In this document: positions 1 to 5,407 of the stretch, piece after piece | How the letters are laid out: each line of letters begins with the position of its first letter | Numbering within the stretch: position 1 is the stretch's first letter | Assembly: GCA_036964625.1 (NCBI GenBank) | Contig: JBALTG010000190.1 | Coordinates: 1 to 5,423, forward strand | Origin: Motiliproteus sp036964625 | GTDB taxonomy: Bacteria; Pseudomonadota; Gammaproteobacteria; Pseudomonadales; Balneatricaceae | Reading direction: 5' to 3' | Length of the DNA stretch: 5,423 nucleotides | Program-made: the position numbers and the translations under genes | Notes under the pieces: model-generated | Seen by the model: only the letters and a program-made list of their open reading frames with translations | Database searches by the model: none | What the model was told of the DNA's origin: nothing

Positions 1-42
1 TGACAAAAATGAGCGTGTAATCTGGCCGAAATGAGCATTTCG
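1..42 (+). repeat. Paired AAATGAGC repeats, possible IS21-type terminal remnant
   Basis: Two related 15-base units, TGACAAAAATGAGCG at 1-15 and TGGCCGAAATGAGCA at 23-37, agree at 11 of 15 positions and start 22 bases apart. The second is embedded in a perfect inverted repeat, CGAAATG-AG-CATTTCG at 27-42. Short repeats of this kind, spaced by about two helical turns, resemble the multiple terminal repeats of some IS21-family elements. That comparison is from memory. Read as a left end, the element body should lie to the right, but no transposase or helper ATPase is encoded there, so it would be a remnant or solo end. The window edge may cut off the true terminus. Alternatively it is a binding site for an unknown regulator. 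Confidence 0.3.
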
Positions 43-86
43 CAGTAGGTCAGTCTGTTCTCGGACAGCCTCCTAGGCATGGGTGT

Positions 87-103
87 TGAAAGGTGTCGGT
101 GCA
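87..103 (+). promoter_or_regulatory. Weak upstream NtrC half-site
   Basis: The right half GGTGCA at 98-103 is a perfect NtrC half-site, but the left half (TGAAAG) is poor. Its centre (95) lies 33 bases, about three helical turns, before the centre of the strong site at 120-136. This matches the roughly 32-base spacing of the paired NtrC enhancer sites before E. coli glnA. The spacing is the main reason to list it, because a 6-base half-site alone could occur by chance. Confidence 0.35.
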
Positions 104-119
104 TAGAGGGCGTCGAGCG

Positions 120-136
120 CGCACCAATTAGGTGCG
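120..136 (+). promoter_or_regulatory. NtrC-binding palindrome upstream of ntrB
   Basis: CGCACCAATTAGGTGCG has perfect 6-base inverted arms (CGCACC/GGTGCG) around a 5-base centre. This is the architecture of the 17-base enteric NtrC site TGCACC-N5-GGTGCA, differing only at the outermost base of each arm. It lies about 129 bases before the predicted sigma-54 start at 257, a normal enhancer distance. Because its product would be NtrC itself, it implies autoregulation. A caveat: the same palindrome is followed by TATG and seven T residues (141-147), so it might instead be, or also act as, a rho-independent terminator for a gene left of the window. Confidence 0.65.
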
Positions 137-230
137 TATGTTTTTTTAACCCGCTATGCTCAATCCAGGATAGGCGTTTAACGGCCCGCTGTAGTGGCCA
201 TATTGGCAATATAGGCGCATGCGTTGATTG

Positions 231-246
231 TGGTTTGTTTTTTGCA
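231..246 (+). promoter_or_regulatory. Sigma-54 promoter for ntrBC
   Basis: TGGTTTGTTTTTTGCA matches the -24/-12 consensus TGGCACG-N4-TTGCA at the invariant GG (232-233) and GC (244-245) with exact spacing. The whole -12 element TTGCA is intact, and so is the G closing the -24 element; only CAC is replaced by TTT. Transcription would begin near 257, giving a leader of about 123 bases before the GTG start of ntrB. A second, weaker candidate with correct GG/GC spacing lies at 204-219 (TGGCA intact, but GCGC instead of TTGC). It would place the NtrC sites at -102 and -135, even closer to the enteric glnA layout. No convincing sigma-70 promoter was seen. Confidence 0.6.
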
Positions 247-315
247 GCGCTCTATAGCATTCGGGTTTAGTTGGATCGGGCATTGGGCATTGGGTCATGG
301 GTGATAAGCAGCGGG

Positions 316-358
316 CGTCAGGGGATAGGGTCGTTATCGCCCTGATGATGCCGCAGGG
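316..358 (+). promoter_or_regulatory. Structured ntrB leader with two competing hairpins
   Basis: TCAGGGGATA (318-327) pairs with TATC-g-CCCTGA (335-345) around the 7-base loop 328-334, with one bulged G at 339. A G-T and a C-G pair (317/346, 316/347) can extend the stem to about 12 pairs. The same CCCTG (340-344) can instead pair with the CAGGG at 354-358 over a 9-base loop. The two folds are mutually exclusive, and the second ends 10 bases before the ribosome-binding site. This looks like a translational or transcriptional switch, but no known riboswitch class was recognised and no T-run follows either stem. Confidence 0.35.
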
Positions 359-368
359 TACGGAGCAG

Positions 369-373
369 AGAGG
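369..373 (+). promoter_or_regulatory. Ribosome-binding site of ntrB
   Basis: AGAGG lies six bases before the GTG at 380, the normal spacing. It directly abuts the in-frame TTG at 374, leaving no spacer. This decides in favour of GTG 380 as the start. Confidence 0.65.
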
Positions 374-379
374 TTGATT

Positions 380-1456
380 GTGGCAAATCTCTACAAGCAA
401 TTACTGGATAATCTATCGGGTGCGGTTTTGATGCTCGATCAGGATCGTTGTCTGCGCTATCTCAATCCGGCGGGAGAGGTGCTGTTTGATGTCAGTGCTA
501 AGCGGATTGAAGGTGAGAGTGTGGTGGCGCTGATTCGGGATCACGGTGAATTTTATGATGCGCTCGGTGATGTGCTGGCAACCGGTCGCTCTTTTACCCG
601 GCGGGAGGCGCACCTGGAGCTTTTTCATGGCAAAGAGATCGACGCCGATTATAGCGTGAGTCCCTTGGTGGGTGACAATAACGGCTGTCTGCTGGTGGAG
701 ATTCTGCCGCGTGATCGGTTGGTTCGAATAGCTCGGGAGGAGGACTCAAGAGCGCAGCAAGAGGCGACGCGAGGCTTGATTCGAGGCTTGGCGCACGAGA
801 TTAAGAATCCGCTGGGTGGGATCCGTGGCGCGGCTCAGTTGCTGCAGCGGGCGTTACCCGATAGAAGTCTCGATGAGTATACCCAGGTTATTATCACAGA
901 GGCGGATCGGTTGCAGAACCTGGTCGATCGGATGTTGGGGCCGCGCCAGATGCTGGATAAGAAACCGCTCAATATTCACAAGATTCTGGAGCATATCTAC
1001 AGCCTTGCTAGCGCGGAAACGGCGGGTGAGATCGAAATTTTACGCGATTACGATCCCAGTATCCCCGATCTGAATGGCGACGAAGAGCAGCTGATCCAGG
1101 CGGTGCTGAACATGGTGCGAAACAGCATAGAGGCGTTGCAGGAGTCGAATACCCCGGCCCCGCGGATCCGTTTGCGTACCCGTGCTATTCGCCAGTTTAC
1201 CCTGGGTATGGAGCGGCATCGGTTGGTGTGTCAGCTGGTGATTAGCGACAACGGCCCGGGGGTGCCTGATGCGCTTAAAGAAACCCTGTTTTTTCCGATG
1301 ATCAGCGGTCGGGCTGAGGGCACCGGGTTGGGGTTGTCTATCGCTCAATCGATTATTAATCAGCATGCTGGCTTGATCGAGTGTCAGAGCTGTCCCGGGC
1401 ATACCGAGTTTGTGATTTATATTCCACTGGATCTAGGTCAAGAGGCCGGGTTATGA
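380..1456 (+). CDS. ntrB: Nitrogen regulation sensor histidine kinase/phosphatase NtrB (NRII)
   Basis: A cytoplasmic two-component sensor that phosphorylates NtrC when nitrogen is scarce and, with PII bound, dephosphorylates it when glutamine is plentiful. From GTG 380 it is 358 residues, against about 349 in E. coli. There are no membrane segments. An N-terminal PAS-like domain spans roughly residues 5-110. The dimerisation and phosphotransfer helix follows, with LAHEIKNPLGGIRGAAQLL at 137-155 and the phospho-accepting His139, the same number as in E. coli. The ATPase domain has the N box (Asn248), the G1 box DNGPG (290-294) and the G2 box GTGLGL (314-319), so all catalytic boxes are intact. 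GTG 380 is preferred over TTG 374 because AGAGG (369-373) is six bases upstream. The stop overlaps the ntrC start (ATGA), indicating translational coupling. Expression probably comes from the sigma-54 promoter at 231-246. Function is very likely from family similarity. Confidence 0.95.
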   Translation: MANLYKQLLDNLSGAVLMLDQDRCLRYLNPAGEVLFDVSAKRIEGESVVALIRDHGEFYDALGDVLATGRSFTRREAHLELFHGKEIDADYSVSPLVGDNNGCLLVEILPRDRLVRIAREEDSRAQQEATRGLIRGLAHEIKNPLGGIRGAAQLLQRALPDRSLDEYTQVIITEADRLQNLVDRMLGPRQMLDKKPLNIHKILEHIYSLASAETAGEIEILRDYDPSIPDLNGDEEQLIQAVLNMVRNSIEALQESNTPAPRIRLRTRAIRQFTLGMERHRLVCQLVISDNGPGVPDALKETLFFPMISGRAEGTGLGLSIAQSIINQHAGLIECQSCPGHTEFVIYIPLDLGQEAGL

Positions 1457-2877
1457 AAGCTGTTGCTAATGTCTGGATCGTTGATGATGATCGTTCAATT
1501 CGCTGGGTGCTGGAGAAAGCGCTGGAGCAGGGTGGGGTGCAAAGCCGTGCGTTTGAATCCGCCGACTTGGCGCTGCGGGCGCTGGAAAAGGAGCAGCCCG
1601 ATGCGTTGGTGAGTGATATTCGGATGCCCGGGATTGATGGCCTGGAGTTGTTGAGTACCCTTCGAACCCGCTATCCGGATCTGCCGGTGATCATCATGAC
1701 GGCGCATTCTGATCTGGACAGTGCCGTTGCCTCCTATCAGGGCGGTGCCTTTGAATATCTGCCCAAACCGTTCGATGTGGATGATGCGGTGGCATTGGTA
1801 AAGCGCGCTGTGGCGCATGCGCATGAGCAGCGCGCCGATGCCAAGGCTGCCGAGGTTGAAGCTGTAACGGAGATCATCGGTGAGGCGCCCGCGATGCAGG
1901 AGGTGTTTCGGGCGGTCGGGCGGCTGTCGCAATCAAACATTACGGTCCTTATTAATGGCGAGTCGGGTACCGGTAAAGAGTTGGTGGCGCATGCGCTGCA
2001 TAAGCACAGTCCGCGTCAGCAGGCGCCGTTTATTCCGCTGAATATGGCGGCGATCCCGCGTGACCTGATCGAGTCCGAGCTGTTTGGTCACGAAAAAGGT
2101 GCTTTTACCGGTGCCGCCAATCAGCGTAAGGGGCGGTTTGAACAGGCCGATCATGGCACCCTGTTTCTGGACGAGATCGGCGATATGCCTGCCGACGCCC
2201 AGACCCGTTTGCTGCGGGTGTTGGCCGATGGCGAATTTTACCGCGTCGGCGGGCATCTGCCGGTAAAGGTTGATGTCCGTATCATTGCCGCAACCCACCA
2301 GGATCTCGAAGCGCTGGTTAAAGAGGGGCGATTTCGGGAGGATCTGTTTCACCGTCTCAACGTTATCCGTATCCATATTCCCCGGCTCAGCGATCGGCGT
2401 GAGGATATTCCCCGGCTGATGCAGCATTTTCTGCTGCGTGCCGCCGAGGAGTTGGCGGTCGAACCGAAGTTGCTCACCGAAGAGGCCGAGCGCTACCTGT
2501 GCACGGTGGAGTGGCCGGGCAATGTGCGCCAGCTGGAGAACGCGTGCCGTTGGATTACGGTCATGGCTTCCGGGCGCGAGGTGTTGGTCGCGGATCTGCC
2601 GCCGGAGCTGTTGGCGGGTGAGGCGGTTGCGCAGCAGTCCGGAGATTGGCAGCAAGGCTTGCGCCTGTGGGCGGAGCAGTCGCTTGGCCGGGGTAATAAA
2701 GATCTGCTCGGCGAAGCGGTGCCTGCGTTTGAGAAGATCATGATCGAAACGGCGTTGGCTTATACTGCAGGGCGACGCCGCGATGCCTCGTTGCTGCTGG
2801 GCTGGGGGCGCAATACCCTAACGCGGAAAATCAAAGAGCTGGGGATCGTCGCGAACGAATCCGATGAGGTTGGCTAA
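1453..2877 (+). CDS. ntrC: Nitrogen regulation response regulator NtrC (NRI), sigma-54 activator
   Basis: An enhancer-binding protein that, once phosphorylated by NtrB, oligomerises and uses ATP hydrolysis to open sigma-54 promoters of nitrogen-assimilation genes. It has 474 residues, against about 469 in E. coli. The receiver domain (about 5-120) has the acidic pair Asp12/Asp13, phospho-acceptor Asp55, Thr83 and Lys105. The AAA+ domain (about 140-380) has Walker A GESGTGKE (169-176), the sigma-54-contacting loop GAFTGA (216-221) and Walker B GTLFLDE (235-241), all canonical. The Fis-type DNA-binding domain ends the protein, with LGWGRNTLTRK at about 449-459. ATG 1453 overlaps the ntrB stop, has AGAGG at 1441-1445 seven bases upstream, and places MKAVANVWIVDDD at the N-terminus as expected. 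An in-frame GTG at 1381 would add 24 residues unlike the family. No terminator follows, so readthrough into glnN is possible. Confidence 0.97.
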   Translation: MKAVANVWIVDDDRSIRWVLEKALEQGGVQSRAFESADLALRALEKEQPDALVSDIRMPGIDGLELLSTLRTRYPDLPVIIMTAHSDLDSAVASYQGGAFEYLPKPFDVDDAVALVKRAVAHAHEQRADAKAAEVEAVTEIIGEAPAMQEVFRAVGRLSQSNITVLINGESGTGKELVAHALHKHSPRQQAPFIPLNMAAIPRDLIESELFGHEKGAFTGAANQRKGRFEQADHGTLFLDEIGDMPADAQTRLLRVLADGEFYRVGGHLPVKVDVRIIAATHQDLEALVKEGRFREDLFHRLNVIRIHIPRLSDRREDIPRLMQHFLLRAAEELAVEPKLLTEEAERYLCTVEWPGNVRQLENACRWITVMASGREVLVADLPPELLAGEAVAQQSGDWQQGLRLWAEQSLGRGNKDLLGEAVPAFEKIMIETALAYTAGRRRDASLLLGWGRNTLTRKIKELGIVANESDEVG

Positions 2878-2907
2878 GGCCGCTCTGTCGGCGCGCTTCT
2901 GTAAAAG

Positions 2908-2923
2908 TGGCCTGGTTGTTGCT
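2908..2923 (+). promoter_or_regulatory. Sigma-54 promoter for glnN
   Basis: TGGCCTGGTTGTTGCT fits TGGCACG-N4-TTGCW with TGGC, the seventh-position G and TTGCT all matching, and the invariant GG (2909-2910) and GC (2921-2922) at exact spacing. It sits in the 131-base gap between ntrC and glnN, starting 31 bases after the ntrC stop. The predicted start is near 2934, giving a leader of about 75 bases. No good NtrC palindrome was found in the preceding 200 bases. An enhancer would have to be degenerate, lie further inside ntrC, or serve another activator. Nitrogen control of glnN is therefore inferred from the promoter type and the neighbours. Confidence 0.6.
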
Positions 2924-2940
2924 AGTAGAGTCCGTAATGA

Positions 2941-2998
2941 GAGCTTATAAAGCTCGGATGGACCCTTAGGTAGCCACTAACCCTTTTATTTATAAGCT
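2941..2998 (+). promoter_or_regulatory. Alternative hairpins in the glnN leader
   Basis: A local hairpin GAGCTT-ATA-AAGCTC (2941-2955) has a perfect 6-pair stem. Most of it, AGCTTATAAA (2942-2951), is also perfectly complementary over 10 bases to TTTATAAGCT at 2989-2998, which adjoins the weak ribosome-binding site (GAGA at 2999-3002) of glnN. The local and long-range folds exclude each other, and the long-range fold would restrict ribosome access. An outer GTCC/GGAC pairing (2930-2933/2960-2963) could stabilise the local fold. This resembles a leader switch but matches no glutamine riboswitch motif known to me. Confidence 0.35.
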
Positions 2999-3008
2999 GA
3001 GATACTCC

Positions 3009-5183
3009 ATGAGCGGTAACGAGTCACGTCTGCAAGCCATTGCCAATATCACCAATCGCGCACCAAAACAGTGCGAAAAACCTGCGCCGCTCAGCGAGAT
3101 CTGGGCCTGCGATGTTTTTAGCCTGGCCCGGATGGAAGAGTCGCTGTCTAAAAGTGTGTTCAAGTCGCTGAAGAAGACGGTCCACACCGGCGCCCCACTC
3201 GACCCCGCCACGGCCGATATGGTGGCTGCCGCGATGAAAGAGTGGGCGATGGGCAAAGGGGTTAAGTTCTTCTCCCATATTTTTTATCCCATGACCAATA
3301 TCACCGCCGAAAAACACGATGGTTTTATCGTGACTAACGCCGACGGTGCCGCGATTACTGAGTTTACCGGCACCCTGCTGATCAAAGGCGAACCCGACGG
3401 TTCCTCGTTTCCGAACGGCAGTCTGCGGATGACCAACGCCGCGCGCGGTTACACCGCCTGGGATCCCACCAGCCCTGCGTATGTTATGCATACCGCCAAC
3501 GGCTCAACGCTGATGATTCCCAGTGTCTTTATGTCCTGGACCGGTGAAGCGTTGGATAAGAAGATCCCTCTGCTGCGCGCCAATGCGGCTATGGATACAG
3601 CGGCGCGTAAGGTGCTGGCGCTGATGGGTGAGACCGATATCGCGCCGCTAAACTCCAGCTGCGGCGCGGAGCAGGAGTACTTCCTGATCGATGAGAATTT
3701 TGCCAACAGCCGTCCCGATCTGCTGCTGGCTGGCCGCACCCTGTTTGGTGCGCCTGCCGCCAAGGGGCAACAGTTTGACGATCACTATTTCGGTGCCATT
3801 CCTGCGCGGGTGCAGGTCTTTATGCAGGATCTTGAGGATAAGCTGTACCGGCTGGGCATCCCCGCAAAAACCCATCACAACGAAGTGGCGCCCGGCCAGT
3901 TTGAAATAGCGCCCTACTATGAGGCGGCCAACGTCGCGGCAGATCATCAGCAGCTGCTGATGACCATCATGAAAAGCACGGCTAAAGAGCATGGTTTCCT
4001 CTGCTTGCTGCATGAAAAGCCGTTCGCGGGCGTCAATGGTTCCGGCAAGCACGTTAACTGGTCGGTCGGCAACTCGACTCAAGGCAACTTGCTGGATCCC
4101 GGCAGTACCCCCCACGACAATCTTAACTTTTTGCTCTTTTGTGGTGCAGTTGTTCGCGGCGTGCACCAATTTGGACCGCTTTTGCGAGCAGTTATTGCGT
4201 CCGCGTCCAACGACCACCGTCTGGGTGCCAACGAAGCACCGCCCGCGATCCTGTCTGTATATCTGGGTAGCCAGCTGGAGAGCGTGTTTAACGACATCAA
4301 GCAGGGCAAACTGCTGGAAAAAGCCGAAGGTGGCCTGATGGATCTGGGTCTGTCGCAAATACTGCAGTTTGAGCGCGATCCGGGTGACCGCAACCGCACC
4401 TCCCCCTTCGCCTTTACCGGCAACCGGTTTGAGTTTCGCGCCGTCGGTTCGTCCCAGTCGGTTTCCGGCCCGCTGGTGGCGATGAACGCCATGCTCGCCG
4501 ATTCGCTGAACTGGATTGCCGAGAAGTTGGAAGCGGCCCTGGCTGATGGCAAGGACCAAACAGCCGCGGTGATCATGGTGCTGCAAGAGCTGATGCAGTT
4601 GCACGGCAATGTGATCTTCGGCGGCGACGGCTATTCCGCCGATTGGCATCAAGCGGCGGTTGAAGAGCGCGGCCTGAAGAACCTGCCAACCAGTGCTGAC
4701 GCACTGCCCGCCTTCAAACAGAAGTCGGTGGTGGCGTTGTTCGAAAGCACCGGGGTGCTGTCTCCGGTTGAGTTGGCCAGCCGCTTTGAGGTCTATTCTG
4801 AGCAGTATGTGCAAACGATAGAGATGGAAGCCAAGTTGGTGATCGATATCGCCACCACCAAGATCTATCCGGCCGCCGTCGCCCATCTATCGACCCTGGT
4901 CGCAACCGCTGCCGGTCTGGCCAATCTGGACATCAAGCTGGAAGACTCCGGTATCCAGGCCGTAGCTACCGAAGCCAATGCCATGATGGCTCAGGTTAAG
5001 CAGCTCCGCGCTGCCCTGGACAAGCATGAGTTCGGGTCTGTCGAAGCGCATCTGAGATATTCAGCAGAGACGCTCTGCCCGTTGATGCTGAGTGTTCGAA
5101 CGCACGCCGATGCGCTCGAAGGCTTGGTCGCCGATGAGCTCTGGCCGCTAGCCAAGTACCAGGAGATGTTCTTTATTAAATAG
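3009..5183 (+). CDS. glnN: Type III glutamine synthetase (GSIII, GlnN)
   Basis: Catalyses ATP-dependent ligation of ammonia to glutamate in the cytoplasm. The 724-residue length fits GSIII (about 720-730) and is far above the roughly 470 of GSI. The N-terminus MSGNESRLQAI resembles the cyanobacterial GlnN start as I recall it, supporting ATG 3009. Visible landmarks are AEKHDGF (100-106), the metal-site CGAEQEYF (218-225, with Glu221/Glu223), HHNEVAPGQFE (289-299, with Glu292/Glu299), NGSGKHVNW (343-351, with His348) and NRTSPFAFTGNRFEFR (462-477). Metal and substrate roles are by analogy with the GS catalytic fold. The C-terminal part of about 200 residues is largely helical and GSIII-specific. 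No GSI-type adenylylation tyrosine motif was recognised, so GlnE control is unlikely. The ribosome-binding site is weak (GAGA at 2999-3002). Its place beside ntrBC, behind a sigma-54 promoter, suggests induction under nitrogen limitation. The reading frame is intact. Confidence 0.95.
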   Translation: MSGNESRLQAIANITNRAPKQCEKPAPLSEIWACDVFSLARMEESLSKSVFKSLKKTVHTGAPLDPATADMVAAAMKEWAMGKGVKFFSHIFYPMTNITAEKHDGFIVTNADGAAITEFTGTLLIKGEPDGSSFPNGSLRMTNAARGYTAWDPTSPAYVMHTANGSTLMIPSVFMSWTGEALDKKIPLLRANAAMDTAARKVLALMGETDIAPLNSSCGAEQEYFLIDENFANSRPDLLLAGRTLFGAPAAKGQQFDDHYFGAIPARVQVFMQDLEDKLYRLGIPAKTHHNEVAPGQFEIAPYYEAANVAADHQQLLMTIMKSTAKEHGFLCLLHEKPFAGVNGSGKHVNWSVGNSTQGNLLDPGSTPHDNLNFLLFCGAVVRGVHQFGPLLRAVIASASNDHRLGANEAPPAILSVYLGSQLESVFNDIKQGKLLEKAEGGLMDLGLSQILQFERDPGDRNRTSPFAFTGNRFEFRAVGSSQSVSGPLVAMNAMLADSLNWIAEKLEAALADGKDQTAAVIMVLQELMQLHGNVIFGGDGYSADWHQAAVEERGLKNLPTSADALPAFKQKSVVALFESTGVLSPVELASRFEVYSEQYVQTIEMEAKLVIDIATTKIYPAAVAHLSTLVATAAGLANLDIKLEDSGIQAVATEANAMMAQVKQLRAALDKHEFGSVEAHLRYSAETLCPLMLSVRTHADALEGLVADELWPLAKYQEMFFIK

Positions 5184-5216
5184 CAACGTGTTAATTCTGG
5201 TGCTGTAAACCTCTCC

Positions 5217-5243
5217 AGGCTACCCCTGTGTAGCCTCTTTTTT
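5217..5243 (+). terminator. Rho-independent terminator of glnN
   Basis: AGGCTAC (5217-5223) and GTAGCCT (5230-5236) form a perfect 7-pair stem over a 6-base loop, followed by C and six T residues (5238-5243). It lies 33 bases after the glnN stop. Confidence 0.9.
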
Positions 5244-5311
5244 ATGTACAGGATGTACGGTATGCCGCGGGCGCATGGATGCGCAGAAGCGGCGATGTAC
5301 AGGATGTACGG
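5244..5311 (+). repeat. 17-base direct repeat flanking a GGAT hairpin
   Basis: ATGTACAGGATGTACGG occurs identically at 5244-5260 and 5295-5311. Each copy is itself a near-tandem of ATGTAC and can fold as GTAC-AGGAT-GTAC. Between them lies GCGCAT-GG-ATGCGC (5271-5284), again centred on GGAT but with different, still self-complementary arms. The three GGAT cores at 5251, 5277 and 5302 are spaced 26 and 25 bases apart. This looks like a small family of intergenic palindromic repeats. It starts immediately after the T-run of the glnN terminator. Confidence 0.7.
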
Positions 5312-5338
5312 GCCATTTTTTGCTCCTGCAAAAATGCC
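5311..5338. other. T-rich/A-rich stem-loop
   Basis: TTTTTGC (5317-5323) pairs with GCAAAAA (5328-5334) over the 4-base loop TCCT. Outer A-T, C-G and G-C pairs extend the stem if single bases at 5316 and 5313 are bulged. No T-run follows on either strand, so it is not a standard terminator. It may belong to the surrounding repeat cluster. Confidence 0.4.
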
Positions 5339-5342
5339 ACTT

Positions 5343-5358
5343 CCGCCATCCTTAGCGG
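5343..5358 (-). repeat. Possible inverted copy of the GGAT hairpin
   Basis: CCGC (5343-5346) and GCGG (5355-5358) enclose CATCCTTA. On the minus strand the loop reads TAAGGATG, carrying the AGGAT core of the copies at 5246-5309. It would be a fourth, inverted member with yet another arm pair. With only four arm pairs this could be chance. Confidence 0.3.
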
Positions 5359-5379
5359 GCGTATGCCGTGGGCGGGGCC

Positions 5380-5398
5380 GTTGTCAGTTCCCGACAAC
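5380..5398. other. Inverted repeat GTTGTC/GACAAC
   Basis: GTTGTC (5380-5385) and GACAAC (5393-5398) form a 6-pair stem over a 7-base loop. An overlapping alternative pairs CAGTT (5385-5389) with AACTG (5399-5403). There is no T-run. It could be an operator or part of the repeat cluster. Confidence 0.35.
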
Positions 5399-5407
5399 AA
5401 CTGCAAA

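Larger units (their letters stand above)
5260..5374 (+). repeat. 14-base imperfect direct repeat pair
   Basis: GTATGCCGCGGGCG at 5260-5273 and GTATGCCGTGGGCG at 5361-5374 agree at 13 of 14 positions. They bracket the second 17-base repeat and the hairpin at 5311-5338. They may mark a duplicated unit of about 100 bases that has otherwise diverged. Confidence 0.5.

Noticed and set aside
55..68. CTGTTCTCGGACAG as a LexA (SOS) box
   Set aside because: The half-sites CTG and CAG are 8 bases apart, not the 10 needed for a gammaproteobacterial LexA site. It may only be a small hairpin.
79..270. A 63-codon plus-strand frame rich in cysteine
   Set aside because: It overlaps the NtrC site and the sigma-54 promoter, has no clear ribosome-binding site and no recognisable domain.
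374..379. TTG start for ntrB
   Set aside because: It directly abuts AGAGG with no spacer. GTG 380 has six-base spacing and puts the active histidine at residue 139.
146..400. An 84-codon minus-strand frame upstream of ntrB
   Set aside because: It overlaps the ntrB start and promoter region and has unremarkable composition with no recognisable motif.
1381..1452. Upstream GTG start for ntrC adding 24 residues
   Set aside because: The extension overlaps the ntrB end and is unlike NtrC N-termini. ATG 1453 has a well-spaced ribosome-binding site and the family-typical N-terminus.
2707..2723. Possible NtrC site ending in GGTGCC inside ntrC
   Set aside because: Only the right half matches; the left half is unrelated to TGCACC, so it is likely just coding sequence.
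2878..2940. Terminator after ntrC
   Set aside because: No GC-rich hairpin followed by a T-run is present. AGTGGC (2906-2911) and GCCACT (2973-2978) pair only over a 61-base gap.
2930..3008. Known glutamine riboswitch in the glnN leader
   Set aside because: The conserved glnA-motif segments I would expect, such as GGAAGUAGG and CCGAAGGAACGC, are absent.
3648..4886. A 412-codon open frame antisense to glnN
   Set aside because: Long antisense frames are common opposite GC-rich genes. The sense strand encodes a complete GSIII with conserved catalytic motifs, and the antisense product resembles no family I know.
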